Below are positions 14,303 to 20,796 of a stretch of DNA of 29,037 nt, in pieces. A model generated the notes under the pieces. It saw only the letters and a list, made by a program, of their open reading frames with translations. It did no database searches and was not told where the DNA came from. Source of the stretch: a virus. Each line of letters opens with the position of its first letter. Position 1 is the stretch's first letter. The position numbers and the translations under genes were made by a program. The stretch spans positions 1-29,037 of the IMG/VR virus record IMGVR_UViG_3300042934_000393. One strand, given 5' to 3'.

Positions 14303-14469
14303 GCTTCCATCTCCCACGTGTGGTCGACGACAGTCATAGACTGCTCACGCAACGCCGTTTCATGCTTCCGAAAGAAATGGTTGCAGTAGGTGAGCTCGAT
14401 CATGTCGATCCAGCAGGACCAGTACGCTTGCACACCGCAGTGATCGCAGCGTCGGGATGTGTCAACCAT
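14299..14469 (-). CDS. DUF7455-like zinc-binding protein, 56 aa
   Basis: MVDTSRRCDHCGVQAYWSC, then ELTYCNHFFRKHETALREQ. The CDxCGxQAY start, the later CNHH-type pair and the HETALREQ helix match my memory of DUF7455, a small zinc-ribbon-like family in actinobacteria and their phages. The four ligands would be C8, C11, C29 and H31. It is the first gene of a five-gene coupled cluster behind a strong hairpin. AAGG precedes the ATG at 14469. Function unknown. Confidence 0.7.
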   Translation of the reverse strand: MVDTSRRCDHCGVQAYWSCWIDMIELTYCNHFFRKHETALREQSMTVVDHTWEMEA

Positions 14470-14494
14470 CACGCACCGCCTTCACGCGGTTAGT

Positions 14495-14531
14495 GCAGTC
14501 CCACCAGACAGTGAGTGTCTGGTGGGACTGC
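14495..14531 (-). terminator. Strong 16-bp stem-loop
   Basis: GCAGTCCCACCAGACA (14495-14510) pairs perfectly with 14516-14531 around the five-base loop GTGAG. No U-tract follows on the minus strand. It stands between the 3'-5' exonuclease gene and the small-protein cluster, so it is probably a U-less terminator or mRNA end of the type common in actinobacteria. The 136 bases from 14532 to 14667 hold nothing else I can support. Confidence 0.5.
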
Positions 14532-14667
14532 GGGAAGTTTCCGATCCGCCGCGCTCGTCTCCGCAATGCAGGGTTCAGGCTCTACTAGCCCGTTCAGTAG
14601 TTACGCCGGAGGGTTGGCGGATGGAAGGTTTAGATGCCAGAAACGCGTCTTTTGGCAGGTATCCCTG

Positions 14668-15498
14668 TCAGACGCCCCTGACCATTGACATGCGTTCCGG
14701 TTCGATCGACAACCGACCATGCCAGCCGCACGAGACGCAACGCTGCATCGAGTAGGTGAACACGTCCGCGATGAACCGTTTAGCGATCGGCTTCGTCTCC
14801 CCACCACACGCACGGCAAGTGTCCAAACGCGACTGCCCGTCAACGAACAGTGCCGGATGGTTCTTGATGTGAGGGCGGAGAGCGTCATAGAGACCCTGTG
14901 TGGCGATGACGTCGCCGGCACAATACTCGGTGAGACGTTCCCGGTCCTCCACAGACCCAGCCACAGCACGGTTCATCGCTTCACGGTCGTACGCGTCTGT
15001 CTTCGCCGGGATACCGATGATCTGGCAGAGGGCGTCGAGGGACTTGAACTGCACCCCGGTACGAAACTGCCGTGCCACCTTGAGGGTGTCGACAGTCTTG
15101 AACGGCGGCAGTGGGGGAAGCGTCGGCCGGTGCTTGTGCCCGATCTTCGGGAAGTAGAAGTCACCCTTCAACCACGGCACATCAGCACCATCAAGGTTGT
15201 GACCCACAATGATGTCGGCCATGGCCATGATGGAGTGAACTTCGCGGAGGAACGGACCACGCCCGCCCTTGTCCCACTCGGCGAACCGCATCACGTCAGG
15301 TGAGTCGTACCACTTCGCACACACGATCGTCGTGCGCGGCTCCCGAACCACAGTCTCGTGGTGGATGTACCGGTTCTTCAGGTCTCCACGGTCCCACCAC
15401 TGCTGCTCCGAAACACCGGAGACCCGTTCCACATCGAGGATGAGGATACGGTTGCGGACTGCCGGGTTCAGCGCGGCACCCGCCGCCCTCAGCGGCAT
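14668..15498 (-). CDS. DEDDy 3'-5' exonuclease with C-terminal zinc ribbon
   Basis: A 276 aa protein. The exonuclease motifs are in order: ExoI RILILDVERV (Asp and Glu), ExoII DIIVGHNLDGADVPWL (Asp) and ExoIII LTEYCAGDVIATQGLYD (Tyr and Asp). This is the DEDDy set of DnaQ/polymerase-type proofreading nucleases. The last 60 residues add CRACGGETK and RCVSCGWHG, a four-Cys zinc ribbon. It would trim DNA 3' ends in replication or repair. The ATG at 15498 overlaps the end of the upstream gene and follows AAGGTGGG. After its TGA the same frame stays open 29 codons but without a start. Confidence 0.8.
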   Translation of the reverse strand: MPLRAAGAALNPAVRNRILILDVERVSGVSEQQWWDRGDLKNRYIHHETVVREPRTTIVCAKWYDSPDVMRFAEWDKGGRGPFLREVHSIMAMADIIVGHNLDGADVPWLKGDFYFPKIGHKHRPTLPPLPPFKTVDTLKVARQFRTGVQFKSLDALCQIIGIPAKTDAYDREAMNRAVAGSVEDRERLTEYCAGDVIATQGLYDALRPHIKNHPALFVDGQSRLDTCRACGGETKPIAKRFIADVFTYSMQRCVSCGWHGRLSIEPERMSMVRGV

Positions 15499-15731
15499 GA
15501 GCAACGCCCACCTTCGTGTCGACGCACCTTGTCCTGCGACACGTCATGCCCGTCAGCTCGGAACACGTCAGCGATGAACGCTTTCGGCTTCCCCTCACGG
15601 ATCATCTGCTGGTAGTACGCGTAGTCGTCGGGTTCCAGCTTTCTGAGCAGCTCCCCGAAGGAACACTTCGGTCCTGGTTTCTGTTGTTCGACGGTTTCAG
15701 CGGCAGTTTTGAGTCCCACGGTCGCTCCCAT
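15489..15731 (-). CDS. Conserved-looking 80 aa protein, possible DNA binder
   Basis: KPGPKCSFGELLRKLEPDDYAYY, then REGKPKAFIADVFRADGHDVSQDKVRRHEGG. The second half has the shape of a helix-turn-helix (PKAFIADVFRADG, SQDKVRRH), and the end has two cysteines (GRCSCR). Similar small proteins occur next to exonuclease or polymerase genes in actinophages, from memory. The ATG at 15731 has no clear ribosome site. It overlaps the exonuclease start by ten bases. Confidence 0.6.
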   Translation of the reverse strand: MGATVGLKTAAETVEQQKPGPKCSFGELLRKLEPDDYAYYQQMIREGKPKAFIADVFRADGHDVSQDKVRRHEGGRCSCR

Positions 15732-16001
15732 GGTTGGGTGCTACTCCCCCGGTATACGCGGGGAGCGTGCACGGGAAAGTGAAAGAGGCCCGACCTCACC
15801 GTTACGTGGCTCCGGGCTGTTACGGTCACGCGCTTAGCGAAGGCGCGACTCTTGGGACCGTGTTTGGGTATGGTGGCCGGCTCCTGGGCGCGGCGGTTCT
15901 CTACCGATCTACGGGGTCGCCGCTGCCGGGAGAACACAAAACCCCGCCGACTGTGGTGTCGAACGGGGTGGTTTGGCTATTTGAAGGCGCGCTTCATCTA
16001 C
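15732..16001. other. 270-base gap with hairpins, no gene
   Basis: No supported gene lies here. The gap holds CTCCCC/GGGGAG near 15745-15765, GCCCG/CGGGC near 15789-15818 and the terminator at 15938-15969. A plus-strand frame from 15734 crosses all three hairpins and has no ribosome site, so I reject it. The 80 aa gene at 15731 probably takes its promoter from here, but I see no convincing boxes. Confidence 0.4.
15938..15969 (-). terminator. Intrinsic terminator of the 16828-16002 operon
   Basis: ACCCCG (15941-15946) pairs with CGGGGT (15964-15969), with an inner stem CGAC/GTCG (15948-15951 with 15958-15961) and loop TGTGGT. On the minus strand TTTGTGTT follows. It lies 33 bases past the stop of the last gene in the run starting at 16828. 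Confidence 0.65.
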
Positions 16002-16220
16002 CTAGGGTCGATTATACACACACGAACGGTCGTATGCAATGCCTTGCACTCGAACTGCGTTCGCCAGCGCTTCCGTGAGCACCATGCGGATCCGGTGTTC
16101 CTCCTCGTAGGCGGCGATCAGAGCCGCCAAAGGCTCATGCAAGCGGTGCGCGTCGCCGGACAGGCGGTCTCGGGAGTAGTACCGTTCGAGAGCAGCGCGG
16201 GCATCTTCGAGTACTTTCAC
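16002..16220 (-). CDS. Hypothetical helical 72 aa protein
   Basis: MKVLEDARAALERYYSRDRL, then HRLHEPLAALIAAYEEEHRIR and MVLTEALANAVRVQGIAYD. It is mostly helical and charged. The start is the GTG at 16220, fixed by AAGGAGG nine bases upstream and by the stop of the gene before it at 16222. No family recognised. Last gene before the terminator. Confidence 0.65.
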   Translation of the reverse strand: MKVLEDARAALERYYSRDRLSGDAHRLHEPLAALIAAYEEEHRIRMVLTEALANAVRVQGIAYDRSCVYNRP

Positions 16221-16221
16221 G

Positions 16222-16425
16222 TCAGTCCTCCTTGGTCCAGTCAGGAAGACAGGGATGCGGTAGGCCCTCAGACGCGCAGTTGCAGTCTCGCATCTGCAAG
16301 GCGACTGGATCGCTGCACGTCCATTCGTGCACTCGGTCGAACACCTGAATCTCACGCCCCTCGTGCGCTGCGATTGACTTATTGCAGACTAGGCAGGACA
16401 CTTCGACGTGCGCCCCTTCTCTCAT
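16222..16425 (-). CDS. Small Cys-rich protein, 67 aa
   Basis: MREGAHVEVSCLVCNKSIAA, then HEWTCSDPVALQMRDCNCAS and PHPCLPDWTKED. Seven cysteines, with CLVC and CNC pairs, suggest zinc binding. The ATG at 16425 overlaps the upstream stop as ATGA and follows GGGAG. Function unknown. Confidence 0.65.
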   Translation of the reverse strand: MREGAHVEVSCLVCNKSIAAHEGREIQVFDRVHEWTCSDPVALQMRDCNCASEGLPHPCLPDWTKED

Positions 16426-16580
16426 GTCCCGCTCCCATCCGTGCGGTTGGCGAGTATCGCGGCGATACCCTCGTACTTCTGTCGGCAGTGGTCGATGTGC
16501 GCGGCCCGCCCGATCCGTTCCGCCTGTGCGAGGCGACCGGCCAGGTAGGCCAGCCGTTCGCGCAGTGTCTCTGTGTCCAT
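16422..16580 (-). CDS. Hypothetical helical 52 aa protein
   Basis: MDTETLRERLAYLAGRLAQA, then ERIGRAAHIDHCRQKYEGIA and AILANRTDGSGT. It is a short helical protein, probably a coiled coil. The ATG at 16580 is in a TGATG overlap with the gene before it, and the end couples by ATGA to the next. No family recognised. Both overlaps support it as a true gene. Confidence 0.6.
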   Translation of the reverse strand: MDTETLRERLAYLAGRLAQAERIGRAAHIDHCRQKYEGIAAILANRTDGSGT

Positions 16581-16828
16581 CAGGCCCGCCCGGTGAGGAT
16601 CTTGTACGCCTGGAGGTCCGAGCCGCCGAAGCCATTCGAGTACATGGCCTCAACGTCGTCGTAGTCGATGCCCCATCGCGCTTCGAGCTCGCTGCCGAGG
16701 GCGGTCGAGATGTGAATCTCCGCGATGGTCAGCGTCTCGGCGCGAGAGTCCATGACCTCGAGCATCGTGACGATCTCGTCGGTGCTGTAGTTGCCGATGG
16801 CCTCTTTGACTGCGGTGCGGTTCGTCAT
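16580..16828 (-). CDS. Hypothetical acidic 82 aa protein, first gene of a leaderless operon
   Basis: MTNRTAVKEAIGNYSTDEIV, then TMLEVMDSRAETLTIAEIHI and a C-terminal RWGIDYDDVEAMYSNGFGG. It is acidic and helical. I do not recognise it. The start at 16828 has no ribosome site, but TTGCAG, 17 bases, TACTGT and six bases lead straight to the ATG. It heads a four-gene run ending at the terminator 15938-15969, and it is divergent from a mini-HTH gene that may regulate it. Confidence 0.65.
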   Translation of the reverse strand: MTNRTAVKEAIGNYSTDEIVTMLEVMDSRAETLTIAEIHISTALGSELEARWGIDYDDVEAMYSNGFGGSDLQAYKILTGRA

Positions 16829-16883
16829 GTAACTACAGTAACAGGCTAGACCTGAACCTGCAACCCCAGTTACAATGTTTCTC
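16828..16883. promoter_or_regulatory. Divergent leaderless promoters with an inverted repeat
   Basis: Leftward promoter: -35 TTGCAG (16863-16858), 17-base spacer, -10 TACTGT (16840-16835), six bases, ATG 16828. Rightward promoter: -10 TACAAT (16871-16876), seven bases, GTG 16884, with a weak -35 TAGACC (16847-16852). TGTAACT (16828-16834) and AGTTACA (16868-16874) form a perfect inverted repeat touching both -10 regions, a candidate operator. Confidence 0.65.
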
Positions 16884-17060
16884 GTGACTGATTCCACTCT
16901 CGAAACCCTCCAAGCCTTCCAAGAACGCATGGACGCCATGCCCAAGCGTCGCGCCGAACTGATCGAGGAAGCCCGCAAGGCCGGCCACTCATGGCCAACG
17001 ATCGCGAAAGCGCTTGGCATGACCCACCCCGGCGCGATGAAAGCAGCCAAAGCCAAGTGA
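16884..17060 (+). CDS. Plus-strand mini helix-turn-helix protein, 58 aa
   Basis: MTDSTLETLQAFQERMDAMP, then KRRAELIEEARKAGHSWPTI and AKALGMTHPGAMKAAKAK. The second half fits a helix-turn-helix (SWPTIAKALGMTHPGAMKAAK), in the way of a DNA-binding domain with almost nothing else. I start it at the GTG at 16884, seven bases after TACAAT; the ATG at 16875 lies inside that box. It is divergent from the 82 aa gene over a shared operator-like repeat, so an autoregulated local repressor is likely, by inference. Confidence 0.7.
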   Translation: MTDSTLETLQAFQERMDAMPKRRAELIEEARKAGHSWPTIAKALGMTHPGAMKAAKAK

Positions 17061-17061
17061 C

Positions 17062-17685
17062 TCACCCCTCCCTGTTCTCGAGTTCGTAGGCGAGTTCTCG
17101 TGCTCCCCACCTCTTGTCGCAGGCGCGGCAATGAGCAGTGGACTCGTCAATCAGGTTCACTTCAGGGTTGCGGGGTGATTCGACGACAAGGGGACGCGGG
17201 TATCGTTCCCCATCCCTCCACCACTCCGACGCCCCACATGTCGGGCAGGGGTCGGGGAGGTCTTTCTGTCGGGGTGGTTCAATCTCCCTACGGATCGCAG
17301 ATTCCCAGTTGCCCATGATCCGTGTGCGGGCGTTTACGGCTTCCGGTTCACGGACGGTCTGCGTCCATGCCACATACCATGCCCGCAACGTCCGCCCCGG
17401 ATCACCCTTATGCACGGTTGCTTTCGCCCCATGCGCCCAATCCGTGATCTGCGAACTGATCCGCATGAACAGTTGGAGGGCGCCGGAGTTGATCGGTACC
17501 CGCTGGTTCGGGAGCGACTTCGACCCTTCCCGGCTGAGGGAGAACCGGATCTCGTTCTCCAACCGGTCCAGCAGGGGCGTGTCGAACACGACACACGTGA
17601 ACCGGGAATCCTGAATCGTGTGATGCAGAACCCCCGGTTTCGTCAGCGCATCAACAGCGTCGAGGAGTTCGGTGAGTTCGGTCAT
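17062..17685 (-). CDS. DUF7341-like protein with zinc ribbon
   Basis: A 207 aa protein. The N-terminal part (MTELTELLDAVDALTKPG, then TPLLDRLENEIRFSLSREGS and NQRVPINSGALQLFMRISSQ) follows a pattern I know from actinophage DUF7340/7341 proteins. The C-terminus has DPCPTCGASEWW and HCRACDKRWGA, a four-Cys zinc ribbon. The ATG at 17685 overlaps the upstream stop as ATGA. It always lies among replication genes, but its function is unknown. It converges with the mini-HTH gene, one base apart. Confidence 0.75.
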   Translation of the reverse strand: MTELTELLDAVDALTKPGVLHHTIQDSRFTCVVFDTPLLDRLENEIRFSLSREGSKSLPNQRVPINSGALQLFMRISSQITDWAHGAKATVHKGDPGRTLRAWYVAWTQTVREPEAVNARTRIMGNWESAIRREIEPPRQKDLPDPCPTCGASEWWRDGERYPRPLVVESPRNPEVNLIDESTAHCRACDKRWGARELAYELENREG

Positions 17686-17852
17686 AGTGGTTTCCCGTGG
17701 CCCTTCAACCCACACGACGGCAGAACGCTCCCGTCAACATCCCTCGCTGTCCCCCGCATCGGCTGCACCCCACACCACGCACACGTATACGTCGAAAACG
17801 CCATATCGCGGACAGCATCACTGATCGGTGACGGCTTCGGCTTCTTACTCAT
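17682..17852 (-). CDS. Small zinc-finger-like protein, 56 aa
   Basis: MSKKPKPSPISDAVRDMAFS, then TYTCAWCGVQPMRGTARDVD and SCGLKGHGKPL. CAWCG with SCGLKGHG gives a likely Cys3-His or Cys3 zinc site. AAGGAG lies eight bases before the ATG at 17852, and both ends overlap neighbours as ATGA. Function unknown. Codon use is high GC, like its neighbours. Confidence 0.65.
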   Translation of the reverse strand: MSKKPKPSPISDAVRDMAFSTYTCAWCGVQPMRGTARDVDGSVLPSCGLKGHGKPL

Positions 17853-18490
17853 GCGACTGCTCCTTCACGGGTGAGGTGGTCGATCAGTTGCCGGCCGACG
17901 TACTCGGAATAGGCCGGCGGGATGGCCTCACGGAGACCGTCACGGTTCGCCCACGGCATCCCCATGACCTCACGGCCTTTGTCGACACCGGAGAAGTTCC
18001 CCACGACGTGCATGTACTCACCCGGAACCGGAGTGCGGCCCATCTTTGTGGTCTTCGCGACATGCAGCGGGTGCTCCGGTGAGGTGAGGCCCCAATTGGT
18101 CTCAAACAGGCGATGCCGGTATGTCTCGAGCCCAAACATCTCCCCACACAGCATCACCGGATCATGCAGTTCCGGCTCCGCATCCATCACGTTCTCGATG
18201 ACGTACGGAAGCCCTGTCTGTTCCAGCAGTTCCCGGGTCGGGCCGATCAGATCCGGGAAGTCGCTGCGGTTGATGCGGTGCGTCTTCGAGTACAACTGGC
18301 ATGGCGGCGACGCGTGGATGGCGTCGAAGTGGCGTGCGTGCCAGCGGACGAAGTCGAGCGCGTCCCGCTGGTGGAACGCGAACGGATAACGAGGTTGCGG
18401 GTCGATATCGACCCCAACAACGTCGAAGCCGGCACGGTGATATCCCGTACCGGCTCCGCCCTGACAGCAGAAAAGATCCAATATCCTCAT
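17849..18490 (-). CDS. C5 cytosine DNA methyltransferase (Dcm type)
   Basis: A 213 aa methyltransferase. Motif I RILDLFCCQGGAGTGYHRAGF binds SAM, motif II is VGVDIDP, motif IV ASPPCQLYS has the catalytic Cys, motif VI YVIENVMDA the ENV, motif VIII TYRHRLFET, and motif X AIPPAYSEYVGRQL. Only about 40 residues lie between motifs VIII and IX, so the target recognition domain is very small. It would methylate phage DNA to evade host restriction. No partner nuclease gene is nearby. I start it at the ATG at 18490 (AAGGAG upstream), not at 18556. Confidence 0.88.
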   Translation of the reverse strand: MRILDLFCCQGGAGTGYHRAGFDVVGVDIDPQPRYPFAFHQRDALDFVRWHARHFDAIHASPPCQLYSKTHRINRSDFPDLIGPTRELLEQTGLPYVIENVMDAEPELHDPVMLCGEMFGLETYRHRLFETNWGLTSPEHPLHVAKTTKMGRTPVPGEYMHVVGNFSGVDKGREVMGMPWANRDGLREAIPPAYSEYVGRQLIDHLTREGAVA

Positions 18491-18651
18491 CCCGTTCTCC
18501 TTGCGTTGGGGCAGTCGGGTCGTCCCCCTGTGTACGGGTTCCGACAGTTGCCGCACACATGCGCGGGTGGTTCGGGCGGACGAATCATCACGGAGTCAAT
18601 GTCCCTCTGCTCCCGCTTCGACGGATTCCACCAGGGGCGTGGCTGGCCCAT
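18487..18651 (-). CDS. Small four-Cys protein, 54 aa
   Basis: [20 protein letters not shown], then PAHVCGNCRNPYTGGRPDCP and NARRTG. VCGNC with PDC is a zinc-knuckle-like pattern. The ATG at 18651 is in a TGATG overlap with SSB and its end overlaps the methyltransferase start as ATGA. Function unknown; a DNA- or protein-contact role in the replication block is possible. Confidence 0.65.
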   Translation of the reverse strand: MGQPRPWWNPSKREQRDIDSVMIRPPEPPAHVCGNCRNPYTGGRPDCPNARRTG

Positions 18652-19073
18652 CAGAAGGGCTCAGAGGATTCGGCGGCATCCCACGAGCCCGCTGCGACAG
18701 GTGCGTTGCCCGAACGAACGCGCGTGATGGTCGCGGTCGCGTGTTTCAGCGACGCGCCCAGGTCGTCCACGTCGAGCTCGATCGCGGTTCGCTGGTTGCC
18801 TTCACGGTCCTGGTACGAACGCTGACGCAGAGCTCCTGTGGCGACGACACGGTCCCCCTTGGTGAGTGAGCCGGCGATCTGTTCCGCGAACTGACGCCAC
18901 ACCGACGCGCGGAGAAACACGGTCTCTCCGTCCTTCCACTCATTGGCCTGCTTGTCGAAGTGGCGGGGTGTGGATGCGATCGTGAAGTTCACGACCGGGA
19001 GGCCGTTCTGGGTGTAACGGAGTTCGGGGTCAGCGGTGAGGTTGCCGACGACGACGGTGGATACTTCGCTCAT
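18651..19073 (-). CDS. ssb: Single-stranded DNA-binding protein
   Basis: A 140 aa protein with the OB-fold of bacterial-type [31 protein letters not shown], then [43 protein letters not shown]. It coats single strands in replication and recombination. The C-terminus ends SSEPF, a short version of the DDDIPF tail that binds partner proteins. The ATG at 19073 follows GGAG and overlaps the RusA stop as ATGA. The frame is open to 19394 but that part is antisense to RusA codons. Confidence 0.92.
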   Translation of the reverse strand: MSEVSTVVVGNLTADPELRYTQNGLPVVNFTIASTPRHFDKQANEWKDGETVFLRASVWRQFAEQIAGSLTKGDRVVATGALRQRSYQDREGNQRTAIELDVDDLGASLKHATATITRVRSGNAPVAAGSWDAAESSEPF

Positions 19074-19477
19074 TGGTTGCTCCATTCGGTGACGTCGATT
19101 CCGACGCCGGTAGGGTCTCCGGGTGTTGGGTAACGCTTCGTTGCGGTGAGGTCGACGACTCGCGCGTCGTCCCCCAGCAGCCCGCCATCTGTGAGCCCGT
19201 CCATCACGGCTCGCACGAGTTTGTCGATGTCGGGCTTCACCGCAGGCACCTCCCAGCGGGGTCGTTGGGGGCGTGGGAGGACAAACGAAAGGGTCACGAT
19301 GACTGGACAGTCGAACGTGACCCCAAGGTCCGCGTGAGTGGCGATCACATGCCGCCACGGTTTCAGGCGGGCGGCGTTCGCATCCCTCAACCACGCCCGC
19401 CCCTTCGCCTGCGAAACGGTCTTGGATCCTTGTGGGACAGGCACACCTTCGATGAAGAACGACACTGTGTCAGTCAT
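19070..19477 (-). CDS. rusA: RusA-type Holliday junction resolvase
   Basis: A 135 aa protein with RusA features: [15 protein letters not shown] at the N-terminus, [30 protein letters not shown] with the conserved Asp residues, and a final KRY segment ([12 protein letters not shown]). RusA cuts four-way junctions in phage DNA so that concatemers can be packaged. It lies between SSB and a DNA-binding protein, and overlaps both by four bases. Confidence 0.9.
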   Translation of the reverse strand: MTDTVSFFIEGVPVPQGSKTVSQAKGRAWLRDANAARLKPWRHVIATHADLGVTFDCPVIVTLSFVLPRPQRPRWEVPAVKPDIDKLVRAVMDGLTDGGLLGDDARVVDLTATKRYPTPGDPTGVGIDVTEWSNQ

Positions 19478-20394
19478 GCTGCTAACGTCCCGTTCCTGTG
19501 GTGGGTGGAGTTCGCCAGATAGATAGGCAACCCGAGCTCGGCACGCACACGCTCAACCGTCTTCACGTTGCAGCCGATGTGGTTCGCGATCTTCTTGCCC
19601 GACCAGCGGCGTTCGTTGAGGATGCTGATGACTTCGCGGCGTTGCTCCGGGTTGAGGTCCGGTTGTTCCCCAGCGATCGCGGAGTCGACGGTGGACGCCC
19701 ACAGTTCTTCGACTGTGGGGAGTTCGGGTTCCGCGTCCGGGTCGTCGATGGTGTCGTCATCCCATGCGAGGGGTGACGCCCACCCGTTCTTCACGGCGAT
19801 GCCACGGGACCGGGTGTACGACTGCTTCTCGACCGCCGTGTCACGGGGTGGGAGGGTGTTCCACATTTCGTCGTACAGGCGGGCGATGAGGTCACGTGTG
19901 GTTGCGGTGACGACGGTGGAGCGGGTGATGTTGTACGCCCACGTTTTCGCGTGGCCGGCGCGTGCACTGATGGCCCAGAACGTCCACCCGACAGCGACGA
20001 GGGCGCGGATGCGGCGGATGGTCCCTGTGGCGTCGGTCTTGCGGGGTTCGGGCGCACGGTGCCGCATCTTCGGGTGGGTCCCGAGGAGTGCGTCAGCGGT
20101 CTCCCGTTCCACCCGGACCGTCACTCCACGCATGATGCGGGAGATGGTGGGGACAGACACACCGGAAACGGCTTCGATGTCGGCGTAGGTCCAGTCCTCA
20201 CGCATGAGCTGCATGATGCGGGGCACGGTGATGATCGCGTTGACGAACTCTTGAAGTTCACCGTTGCGTGCCCGTGCTTCACGGTCGCGTTCCTGCTTCG
20301 CGCGGTGCGCCCGGCAGTCGGTGCAACGGCAACGGTGCTTCTGGTAGCAGGTGCCCGTGGCGCCGTGCTTGTGGTTCTCAGGGCACGTGTTCAT
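19474..20394 (-). CDS. Multi-HTH DNA-binding protein with Cys/His N-terminus
   Basis: A 306 aa protein. The N-terminus MNTCPENHKHGATGTCYQKH, then RCRCTDCRAHRAK, has cysteine and histidine pairs as in small actinophage zinc domains. Three HTH-like units follow: YADIEAVSGVSVPTISRIMRG, WAISARAGHAKTWAYNITRS, and at the end KKIANHIGCNVKTVERVRAELG. AGGAGA precedes the ATG at 20394. It may regulate the block or bind the replication origin. The frame is open to 20574 but overlaps the divergent gene there. Confidence 0.75.
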   Translation of the reverse strand: MNTCPENHKHGATGTCYQKHRCRCTDCRAHRAKQERDREARARNGELQEFVNAIITVPRIMQLMREDWTYADIEAVSGVSVPTISRIMRGVTVRVERETADALLGTHPKMRHRAPEPRKTDATGTIRRIRALVAVGWTFWAISARAGHAKTWAYNITRSTVVTATTRDLIARLYDEMWNTLPPRDTAVEKQSYTRSRGIAVKNGWASPLAWDDDTIDDPDAEPELPTVEELWASTVDSAIAGEQPDLNPEQRREVISILNERRWSGKKIANHIGCNVKTVERVRAELGLPIYLANSTHHRNGTLAA

Positions 20395-20415
20395 GTGGGT
20401 CTCCTGGTATGCAGT

Positions 20416-20444
20416 GAGGGCCACACCAATACGGTGTGACCCTC
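20416..20444 (-). terminator. Imperfect hairpin in the divergent region
   Basis: GAGGG-CC-ACACC (20416-20427) pairs with GGTGT-GA-CCCTC (20433-20444), a ten-pair stem with a 2x2 internal mismatch. It lies between the multi-HTH gene's start and the 77 aa gene's promoter, with another repeat (GTTCGG/CCGAAC at 20459-20475) next to it. It may be an operator or a 5' UTR hairpin of the leftward mRNA. Confidence 0.35.
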
Positions 20445-20474
20445 GAAAATGTGGATGAGTTCGGCTAACCCGAA

Positions 20475-20510
20475 CTGGGGTTTGACGGCATACCCCAGCT
20501 GGGGTAATGT
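20475..20510 (+). promoter_or_regulatory. Consensus leaderless promoter with a 16-bp palindromic operator
   Basis: TTGACG (20482-20487), a 17-base spacer, TAATGT (20505-20510), then six bases to the ATG at 20517. TACCCCAGCTGGGGTA, a perfect palindrome, lies at 20491-20506 and fills the spacer. A half-site CTGGGGT recurs at 20475-20481. A repressor bound here would block RNA polymerase outright. Confidence 0.8.
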
Positions 20511-20516
20511 AGCGCC

Positions 20517-20750
20517 ATGACAACGAAACAGAACATCGCCAAGGTGGAAGCCGCCGAGAGCTACGACATTGCACGCCTGATCGTGAAGGGTCTCGCCGGG
20601 GAGCGGTCGCAGTACACCGACCTAGAACTCTGGACCGGGCGCGAGTGGGAAGCCGTGCACCGCGCAGCGGAGGAACTACTACCGCTCTACAGGCAGAATC
20701 TTCTGCCGGCCGAGCTGCTGGCTCGTCTTGGCAGAAGCATGGTGGACTGA
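20517..20750 (+). CDS. Plus-strand orphan protein, 77 aa, unknown
   Basis: MTTKQNIAKVEAAESYDIAR, then LIVKGLAGERSQYTDLELWT and a helical end (AEELLPLYRQNLLPAELLARL). It has no cysteine, signal or membrane segment. I do not recognise it. It reads against its neighbours, from the strongest promoter visible in this window, under a palindromic operator, and a hairpin follows its stop. I infer a lysogen-expressed accessory or immunity protein. Confidence 0.72.
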   Translation: MTTKQNIAKVEAAESYDIARLIVKGLAGERSQYTDLELWTGREWEAVHRAAEELLPLYRQNLLPAELLARLGRSMVD

Positions 20751-20752
20751 AT

Positions 20753-20770
20753 CACGACGCCTCCGTCGTG
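20753..20770 (+). terminator. Hairpin after the 77 aa plus-strand gene
   Basis: CACGACG (20753-20759) and CGTCGTG (20764-20770) form a seven-pair stem with loop CCTC, starting two bases after the TGA. No U-tract follows. Confidence 0.5.
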
Positions 20771-20796
20771 GAGAAATCGAATGCTTGCTGCCCCCC

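Noticed and set aside
14581-14667. Open frame continuing 29 codons after the exonuclease stop
   Set aside because: The text looks protein-like, but no start codon exists and readthrough of TGA has no support.
15734-16078. 114 aa plus-strand open frame in the gap
   Set aside because: No ribosome site or promoter box, crosses three hairpins and the terminator of the leftward operon, and runs into a supported gene.
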